From Bradyrhizobium macuxiense (GTDB taxonomy: Bacteria; Pseudomonadota; Alphaproteobacteria; Rhizobiales; Xanthobacteraceae): a DNA stretch of 64,000 bases. The notes under the pieces are model-generated. The model did not search any database and had not been told where the DNA came from. It worked only from the letters and a program-made list of their open reading frames with translations. Below are positions 58,299 to 64,000 of the stretch, piece by piece. Position numbers and translations under genes: made by a program. Numbering within the stretch: the first letter of the stretch is position 1; every line of letters begins with the position of its first letter. The stretch covers positions 124,001 through 188,000 of the forward strand of contig NZ_VITY01000013.1 of NCBI RefSeq assembly GCF_007993935.1. Direction: 5' to 3'.

Positions 58299-59234
58299 CT
58301 AGGTCCTGGCGACCGCACCGGCACTATCAGGGCCGTCGACGCGGCGCGCGCCCGGGCGCGGCGCAAGATTGTCCGGCGTCTTGATGTTGCGCGCGAGCCC
58401 TGCGGCCTCGAATGCCTTGATCAGCCACCAGCCGAGATCGATCTGACCCGGCAGCAGCCCGAGCTTCGCGGAGCCGGGATAGGCGTGGTGATTGTTGTGC
58501 CAGCTCTCGCCCATGCTGATCAGCCCGGCGATGCCGACATCGTAGCCCTGGGCTGCAACGCCCTCGATGACCCAGGTCTGTCCGCCCCTGCGATGCGAGT
58601 AATGACCGATCAACCAGTGGCCGGTGACGCAGACCGCGACCCGGACGCAGATGCCCCAGACCAGCCAGCTCCACGAGCCGATCGCAAAAAACAGCAAGGC
58701 CCAGGGCAATTGCTGCCACATCCAGCTTCGCTCGACGAACGCATAGAAGCGATCATCGGCGAGCCGCGGTTCGAGCCGGAACAGCGGCGGGTGCTTCAGC
58801 ATGAGCCTGCAGTGCAGCTGCCACCAGGCATCGCGCCAGAAGCCGGCCGCGTGGCAGGAATAGGCGTGACATGCCGCCTGGCGCTGCGCCCAGTCGCGGA
58901 AATCGTGCAGCCGCACCATGCCGTAGGGACCGGCCATCCCGACCAGCGTGCCGAGATAGACACAGAGCCGCTCCAACCACAGCGGGCAGTCGAAGCTTGC
59001 ATGGATCAGGCGGCGATGCATGCCGACCGAATGTCCGAAGCACAGGGTGATTGCGCTGGTCACAATGAACAACGCGAATGCGCTCCACGAGAACAGCAGC
59101 GGCCCGAAGATGATCGCGACCGCGGTCATGCTGCCGAGCCATAGCGACTTCGCCGGTGCCCATTGCACGCGTCCATCCAGCGGGTCGGTGCGCTCGTCCG
59201 CGAAGATTCGTTCGGAGCCGGGCTGTAGCTTCAT
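58299..59234 (-). CDS. membrane fatty acid desaturase-like protein
   Basis: A 311-residue integral membrane di-iron desaturase. Helices lie at about 35-66, 165-200 and elsewhere. The first histidine box is GHSVGMHRRLIH (His68, His73, His78) and the third is HNNHH. The usual second box, H-x-x-H-H, is not evident; its place holds VRLHDFRDWAQRQAACH. This suggests either a divergent subfamily or altered specificity. It introduces a double bond (or hydroxyl) in an acyl chain. Start at ATG 59234. Confidence 0.82.
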   Translation of the reverse strand: MKLQPGSERIFADERTDPLDGRVQWAPAKSLWLGSMTAVAIIFGPLLFSWSAFALFIVTSAITLCFGHSVGMHRRLIHASFDCPLWLERLCVYLGTLVGMAGPYGMVRLHDFRDWAQRQAACHAYSCHAAGFWRDAWWQLHCRLMLKHPPLFRLEPRLADDRFYAFVERSWMWQQLPWALLFFAIGSWSWLVWGICVRVAVCVTGHWLIGHYSHRRGGQTWVIEGVAAQGYDVGIAGLISMGESWHNNHHAYPGSAKLGLLPGQIDLGWWLIKAFEAAGLARNIKTPDNLAPRPGARRVDGPDSAGAVART

Positions 59235-59388
59235 TCCGTAACCTGAAATTGTGCCGCAGCTTGGGATGGAGCTGCCGTTGCTGTCAATCCGCCGCGCCCG
59301 TCCGTCGTGTCGCAGCAGGCATTGGCAACCCCGGCGGGTTCACCTAGCCTCGCCAATCAGTCGGCTCATGGGGTGGAGACGTTCAATC

Positions 59389-60351
59389 ATGCGACCGAAA
59401 CCGTGGCTTGCGCTTGTCGCGGCCATCCTCGCAGGCTGCGGCATGGCCCGTTCCGCCGAGATGCGGGTCACCTTGCTCGGCACGGGAACGCCGACGCCGC
59501 GGCTTTCCAGCTTCAGCGCCTCGACGCTGGTGGAGGCGGGGCCGGAGAAGCTGATCTTCGATCTCGGGCGCGGCTCGACGATCCGCCTGTTCCAGAAGAA
59601 GATCCCGATCGGCGCGATCACGGCGCACTTCATCACCCATCTGCATTCCGACCACGTCGTCGGACTTCCCGACATGTGGTTGACGGGATGGATCGGCACG
59701 CCGTTCGGCTCGCGCAAGACGCCGATGGTGATCTTCGGGCCGAAGGGCACGGTGGCGATGACCGAAAATCTCACCAAGGCGTTCTCCGAAGACATCCGGA
59801 TCCGGATCGACGATGAGAATTATCCGCCGTCGGGTGTCGCGTTCGCGGCCAAGGACATCGAGCCGGGACCGGTCTACGAGAACAATGGCGTCAAGGTCAC
59901 TGCGATCGAGGTCAATCACGGCGAGAAGATCAAGCCGTCGTTCGGATACGTCGTCGAGTATGACGGCAAGAAGGTGGTGCTGTCGGGCGACACCAAGCCG
60001 GACGAGCGGGTGGCCAAGGCGGCCGAGGGCGCCGACCTCCTGATCCACGAGGTCGCGGTCATCGATCCCGACCTGTTCAAGGCCTATCCGAACTACCGGG
60101 CGATCGAGAACCATCACACCTCGCCGGAAGAGGCCGGCAGGATCTTCGCAGAGGCGAAGCCGAAGCTTGCGGTCTATTCGCACATCGTGTTCGCAAGCCA
60201 GCCGCCGACCCAGGACGTGCCGGAGGAGGCGCTGCTGAAGCGGACGCGCACGACCTATCAGGGGCCGCTCGTGATCGGGCACGATCTGATGTCGTTCGTG
60301 ATCACGGACAAGGTCGAGGGCTTTGCCCCCGACGGCACCGCGATCAGGTAA
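59389..60351 (+). CDS. secreted metallo-beta-lactamase-fold hydrolase
   Basis: A 320-residue protein with a signal peptide ending near MARSAEM (a Cys in AGCGM suggests a possible lipobox) and an MBL fold. Zinc motif: THLHSDHVVGLP; further ligands in VNHGEK, LSGDTKPD and SHIV. The mature part resembles RNase Z/arylsulfatase-type MBL proteins. It is probably periplasmic. The ATG at 59389 follows GGTGGAGAC. Substrate not predictable. Confidence 0.85.
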   Translation: MRPKPWLALVAAILAGCGMARSAEMRVTLLGTGTPTPRLSSFSASTLVEAGPEKLIFDLGRGSTIRLFQKKIPIGAITAHFITHLHSDHVVGLPDMWLTGWIGTPFGSRKTPMVIFGPKGTVAMTENLTKAFSEDIRIRIDDENYPPSGVAFAAKDIEPGPVYENNGVKVTAIEVNHGEKIKPSFGYVVEYDGKKVVLSGDTKPDERVAKAAEGADLLIHEVAVIDPDLFKAYPNYRAIENHHTSPEEAGRIFAEAKPKLAVYSHIVFASQPPTQDVPEEALLKRTRTTYQGPLVIGHDLMSFVITDKVEGFAPDGTAIR

Positions 60352-60376
60352 CGACCGCCGTGCGCAGGCGGCGAGG

Positions 60377-60904
60377 CTATTTGGCCTCGGCGTCCATGGC
60401 CGGCTCGGCCGACACCGCTGGTTGTTCAACGGTCACGGCCTTCAGCACCTTGCGTTTCGCCGCGCGGATCTCAAGCTGCAAGGGCGGCTGATAGGACCCG
60501 GCGGGCGGCTCGAACATGAAGGCGTGGTGCCCGTCGCCCTTGTTGAGCTTGAGCAGGTCCTTGCGGAATTGATCGGCAATAACCTCGGCAACGAGCTCGC
60601 CGTTGAAATAGATATCGATCGTCACCCGTTTGTCGGGGTGCTGGTCGTACAAGGCCCAGCCGGCGATCCTGTTCTCGTTGAAGACGTCGACATGGCCGGT
60701 GACCTCGCCTGAGAGGCTCTCGATGCCGGCTTCGATCACCTCGAGGTCGCTTCGGTAGATCGATCGCGTCACGTCGAAGCTGAAATTCGCCGTATCGACG
60801 CATTGCTCCAGCAGGTTCTGCCGATGCTCCTTCATCCGTTGCAGCGTGTCCAGTTCGCCCAACTTGACGTACATGCCGACGATGCCTTCGATACCTGCAT
60901 TCAT
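60377..60904 (-). CDS. hypothetical protein with a glycan-enzyme-associated beta domain
   Basis: A 175-residue protein. The N-terminal helical part (MNAGIEGIVGMYVKLGELDT) is followed by a beta-sandwich block GHVDVFNENRIAGWALYD, VTIDIYFNGELVAEVIAD, and a 'FRKDL' followed by GHHAFMFEPP. This 'VxGWAxD-P...v-v-dG..ig...A...R.DL' pattern is a repeat found in many bacterial glycosyltransferase and sugar-chain enzymes, function unknown. It stands alone here with no glycan genes around it. Confidence 0.65.
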   Translation of the reverse strand: MNAGIEGIVGMYVKLGELDTLQRMKEHRQNLLEQCVDTANFSFDVTRSIYRSDLEVIEAGIESLSGEVTGHVDVFNENRIAGWALYDQHPDKRVTIDIYFNGELVAEVIADQFRKDLLKLNKGDGHHAFMFEPPAGSYQPPLQLEIRAAKRKVLKAVTVEQPAVSAEPAMDAEAK

Positions 60905-61034
60905 GGTGTCGTCCCCGCAATGCTACTCACTTCTTCGCACTCAGCTGCGTTCACAATCGATGGTTTCTTGCGATGCTTCCTTGCGGAAAAATACTCCCGT
61001 CAAGACTTGAAGCGCCTCGTCCCGCCAAGGTCAG

Positions 61035-61065
61035 TCATGAAGACCTTCATGACAGGCATTCATGA
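61035..61065. promoter_or_regulatory. three TCATGA repeats before the alcohol dehydrogenase gene
   Basis: TCATGA occurs at 61035, 61047 and 61060, about one helical turn apart, 74-104 bases before the dehydrogenase ATG. The spacing suggests a multi-site operator. No regulator gene is next to it. Confidence 0.4.
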
Positions 61066-61138
61066 CATCCCAATCGTCCTGACCTAAACTCGGTGCGGCC
61101 GTACCCGGCCCAACGACAAGGACAGGGAGAGCGAACCG

Positions 61139-62290
61139 ATGGAGCAGATCCGCGTCTGCACGCATGATGGACCTGGAGCCAAGCCCGTAATCCGGACCGT
61201 GCCATGGCCGGAAATCGGCAAAAAGGCGGCCTTGATCAAGGTCGGCGCCTGCGGGGTTTGCGGAACCGACCTGCACATCCTGAAGGGACATTGGCCGAAG
61301 CCGCTGCCATGGCCGTTCACGCTCGGCCACGAGCTCGGCGGCGTGATCGTCGAATGCGGCCCGGAGTTCACCGAAGACTTCATGAGCAAGCCGCTCAAGG
61401 TGGGATCGAAGGTGATGATCCCGCCCTTGATGCCGTGCGGCCGCTGCTACTACTGCATCCACTATCCCGAGAGCGCCAACAAGTGCCTGACGCCGGTCTA
61501 TTACGGCCGCTATCTCGGCTTCGACAAGGCGCCGCACATGTGGGGCGGCTGGGCTGAATATGTCTATGTCGATCTCGACATGCTGCCGGGCACCAAGATC
61601 TACAAATTGCCCGACGACATGTCGCTGCGGCTGGGCGCACTCTCCGAGCCCTTGACCTCCTGCATCCGCGCCTTCAACCGCGCCACCCGCGCCGGCGGCT
61701 TTTCCTGGGGCGGCACGGTGGTGATCCAGGGCTCCGGGCCGATCGGCATCCTCGCGGTGGCGGCCGCGCAGGAGATGGGGGCAGGGCGCGTGATCTGCGT
61801 CGGCGCGCCGGAAGATCAGCGGCTCAAGCTGGCGCGCAAGTTCGGCGCCGAGGCGACCGTCGACATCGAGCAGCTCAAGACGCCGGAAGAGCGCATCAAG
61901 GCGGTGCGCGACATCGTCGGCGGCTTCGGCGCCGATCTCGTGATGGATTGCTCCGGCCATCCGACCGCGGGACCCGAAGGCATCGAGATGCTGCGCGACG
62001 GCGGCACCTACGTCGAGATGGGCCAGTTCACCGATGCCGGCTCGATCAACACGTCGTGGCATCGCATCTGCACCAAGGACCTCAACGTGCTCGGCTCCTG
62101 GGGCTTCACCGGCAACGATCTGCCGCTCGGCGTCGACATGCTCTACCGCACCCGCGACAAATATCCCTGGCTCGACATGCAGACCATCTATCCGTTCACC
62201 GAGGACGGCGTCGCGCAGGCGGTCGCGGACGCGATGGCGATGAAGACGGTGAAGTCGACCATCGTGCCGTGGCCCGAGCTGGTCGGGTGA
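61139..62290 (+). CDS. zinc-dependent alcohol dehydrogenase
   Basis: A 383-residue medium-chain zinc alcohol dehydrogenase. Catalytic zinc ligands are in VGACGVCGTDLH and GHELGG; the structural zinc lobe is MPCGRCYYCIHYPESANKC with four Cys. Nucleotide binding: VVIQGSGPIGILAVAAA. It oxidises an alcohol or polyol with NAD(P)+. The gene is monocistronic as far as can be seen; a CRP-domain patatin gene follows after 120 bases. Confidence 0.88.
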   Translation: MEQIRVCTHDGPGAKPVIRTVPWPEIGKKAALIKVGACGVCGTDLHILKGHWPKPLPWPFTLGHELGGVIVECGPEFTEDFMSKPLKVGSKVMIPPLMPCGRCYYCIHYPESANKCLTPVYYGRYLGFDKAPHMWGGWAEYVYVDLDMLPGTKIYKLPDDMSLRLGALSEPLTSCIRAFNRATRAGGFSWGGTVVIQGSGPIGILAVAAAQEMGAGRVICVGAPEDQRLKLARKFGAEATVDIEQLKTPEERIKAVRDIVGGFGADLVMDCSGHPTAGPEGIEMLRDGGTYVEMGQFTDAGSINTSWHRICTKDLNVLGSWGFTGNDLPLGVDMLYRTRDKYPWLDMQTIYPFTEDGVAQAVADAMAMKTVKSTIVPWPELVG

Positions 62291-62412
62291 GGCAGGCAAA
62301 TGGGAATGCTGCAATTCCTGTTGCAGTGCTCCCAAGGGAATAGCGGCCGGGTGCTGCCGATCATGCTCTGATATCGCTCGCCGGGACGACGGCCCGGCGC
62401 TAACATCCGATC

Positions 62413-64000
62413 ATGCAGTCGAACCGCGTGCCGCCGAGTGCAACGTTTGCGTGGGGAAACCTGTCCGAGGACTTCCCGCTGTTCAGGACGCTCAGCGCGG
62501 AGCAGCGGCTGATCGCGTTTGGCGCGATGACCCGGCGCGACCTGGTGCGTGGCGAGCTGCTGGTCGAGCAGGGCGGCGCCTCCGACGCCTTGTTCCTGGT
62601 GCTGCACGGCGCGCTCGCCGTGTACCGGACCGATCATCCCGAGCCGATTGCGGAGCTTCGCGCCGGCGAGCTGGTCGGCGAGATCGGCTTCTTCGCCAAC
62701 ATCCCGCGCACCGCCAATGTGATCGCGATCCGCGATAGCAGCGTACTGGTGCTGACGCGGGCGGCGTATGCGCGGCTTGTCGAGGAAACGCCAGGGATCG
62801 TCGAGGCGCTGCTGGCCGCGCTCGCGCAGCGGTTTGCGATCCAGACCGCGCGGCTGCTGCCGGTCCGGACGTCACCGAAGGCGCGCACCGTCGCGCTGAT
62901 CTCGGGCGGACGCGAGCCGGTGCCGGCGGCCTTCGAACAAAGGCTGCGCCAGGGCCTTGCCGCCGCCGGCGCCGAGATCGTCGACCTCGCGCGCGTGCAG
63001 GCGATGTTTCCCGGCCGCACGCTGGACGCTTCCGAGGTCGCCGACTGGCTCAACCGGATCGAGTACGACGCGCCGCTGGTGGCCTATTTCGGCGGCTCCG
63101 ATGCGTCGGAATGGGCGCGCAAGACCATCCGCCAGGCCGACCTCGTCGTGTTTGCCTGCCGCGGCCAGGCGCCGCCGCCTGACCTGACCGAGCTCGAGAG
63201 CTTCGCTTGCGCCGTGCATCCGGCGTCGGCGCGGCGCCTGGTTCGCGTTCATGACATCAGGCAGAACGAGGTCAGCGGCACCGCGGCCTGGCTCGCGCGG
63301 CTGCCCTGCTTCATGCACCACCATGTCGCGCTCGAGGACCAGATCGATATCGACAGCCTGGTGCGTTTCCTGTGCGGCCGCGCCGTCGGGTTCGTCGCCG
63401 GCGGCGGCGGCAGCCTCGGCACCGCGCATGTCGGGGTCTACAAGGCCTTTCGCGAGCGCGGCGCCATGTTCGACATCTTCGTCGGCACCAGCGTCGGTTC
63501 GGCGATGGCGGCGGGTTTTGCCAAGAACTACGACGCCGAACATCTCGAGCGCGGCACGCATGAGATCTTCGTCTCCAGCCGCAGCTTCCGCCGTCCGACC
63601 TGGCCGCGCTATGCGCTGCTGGACCACAAGGCCTTCGATCGGGCGCTGGCCGATCAGTATGGCCACAACTGCCGGATCGAGGATTGCTGGCGGCCGTTCG
63701 CGGCGGTCGCCACCAATCTGTCGACGCACAGTCTCGAATTGATCCGGACCGGCCTGCTGTGGCAGGCGGTGCGCGCTTCCAGCGCCATCCCCGGCCTGCT
63801 GCCGCCGTTCTACACGAAGGACGGACTGATGCTGGTCGACGGCTGCCTCGTCGACAATGTTCCACTGGCGCAGATGCACCAGATGAAGAGCGGCCCGAAT
63901 CTGGTGGTGCATTTCGGCGAGCCGGCGAGCGAGATGTTCGATGTCGACTATGCCGCGCTGCCGGGAAGGTTCGAGCTGCTTGCGACCTTGCTGATGCCGT
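62413..64000 (+). CDS. cyclic nucleotide-binding patatin-like phospholipase (NTE family), cut by window end
   Basis: At least 529 residues visible; the frame is still open at 64000. Residues about 18-130 are a cyclic nucleotide-binding domain (FPLFRTLSAEQRLIAFGAM, then AELRAGELVGEIGFFANIPRTA). The patatin domain starts at about residue 325: GGGGSLGTAHVGV (oxyanion hole), GTSVGSAMAAG (Ser nucleophile) and VDGCLVDNVP (catalytic Asp; DGC in place of DGG/DGA). Such NTE/YlbK-type enzymes cleave lysophospholipids, possibly gated by cAMP. The C-terminal end is outside the window. Confidence 0.87.
   Translation, partial: MQSNRVPPSATFAWGNLSEDFPLFRTLSAEQRLIAFGAMTRRDLVRGELLVEQGGASDALFLVLHGALAVYRTDHPEPIAELRAGELVGEIGFFANIPRTANVIAIRDSSVLVLTRAAYARLVEETPGIVEALLAALAQRFAIQTARLLPVRTSPKARTVALISGGREPVPAAFEQRLRQGLAAAGAEIVDLARVQAMFPGRTLDASEVADWLNRIEYDAPLVAYFGGSDASEWARKTIRQADLVVFACRGQAPPPDLTELESFACAVHPASARRLVRVHDIRQNEVSGTAAWLARLPCFMHHHVALEDQIDIDSLVRFLCGRAVGFVAGGGGSLGTAHVGVYKAFRERGAMFDIFVGTSVGSAMAAGFAKNYDAEHLERGTHEIFVSSRSFRRPTWPRYALLDHKAFDRALADQYGHNCRIEDCWRPFAAVATNLSTHSLELIRTGLLWQAVRASSAIPGLLPPFYTKDGLMLVDGCLVDNVPLAQMHQMKSGPNLVVHFGEPASEMFDVDYAALPGRFELLATLLMP

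Noticed and set aside
1..64000. CRISPR array
   Set aside because: No evenly spaced short direct repeats with unique spacers were seen, and no cas gene.

Overview
The window looks like chromosome of a Bradyrhizobium-type alphaproteobacterium (Nitrobacteraceae). The support is high GC with strong third-position bias, the cluster of Anbu-type protease, transglutaminase, alpha-E and ATP-grasp genes, a DUF3126 protein, and several dispersed palindromic repeats of the kind scattered through Bradyrhizobium and Rhodopseudomonas intergenic DNA. Genus is an inference from gene content; no rRNA is present.

Layout. 0-3.5 kb: start of a nucleoside transporter, an MFS exporter, a short-chain dehydrogenase and an Anbu (ancestral proteasome beta) protease. 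3.7-9.4 kb: an orphan peptide-type binding protein, a GYD-domain protein and a compact E1alpha-E1beta-E2 2-oxoacid dehydrogenase operon without E3. 9.4-13.4 kb: a carboxymuconolactone decarboxylase-like protein, then the genes that usually accompany Anbu (transglutaminase, alpha-E, circularly permuted ATP-grasp). 13.6-19.2 kb: a CinA-type MoaB domain protein, xanthine phosphoribosyltransferase, a truncated MetE-like methyltransferase, a glutathione S-transferase, an HCCA isomerase and a quinone reductase. 19.3-22.9 kb: a NIT-domain chemoreceptor, a lipase-like hydrolase and an enoyl-CoA hydratase.

23.0-35.9 kb reads as one peptide/amino-acid scavenging cluster: amidase, two M20 peptidases, an M81 peptidase, a complete Dpp/Opp-type importer (two permeases and a fused double ATPase), its probable divergent binding protein, and a FAD amino-acid oxidase. 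A tandem glycine riboswitch precedes the oxidase.

36-41 kb is the accessory spot. A phospholipase-D-fold protein with a histone H1-like tail is followed by a small foreign-looking segment holding one gene (DUF4062-like plus helical-repeat protein). That segment is bounded by a tRNA-Leu 3' fragment on one side and an intact tRNA-Leu(UAA) on the other. The intact tRNA is itself split by a group I intron in the anticodon loop.

41-64 kb returns to core-like genes: flavin monooxygenases, a zinc-finger protein, serine acetyltransferase, DUF3126, a gamma-carbonic anhydrase, several small secreted or membrane proteins, a tetR-fabA pair with a perfect operator palindrome, a bacterial transglutaminase-like cysteine peptidase, a double PilZ protein, a desaturase, a metallo-beta-lactamase-fold hydrolase, a zinc alcohol dehydrogenase, and the start of a cyclic-nucleotide-binding patatin-like phospholipase that runs off the end.
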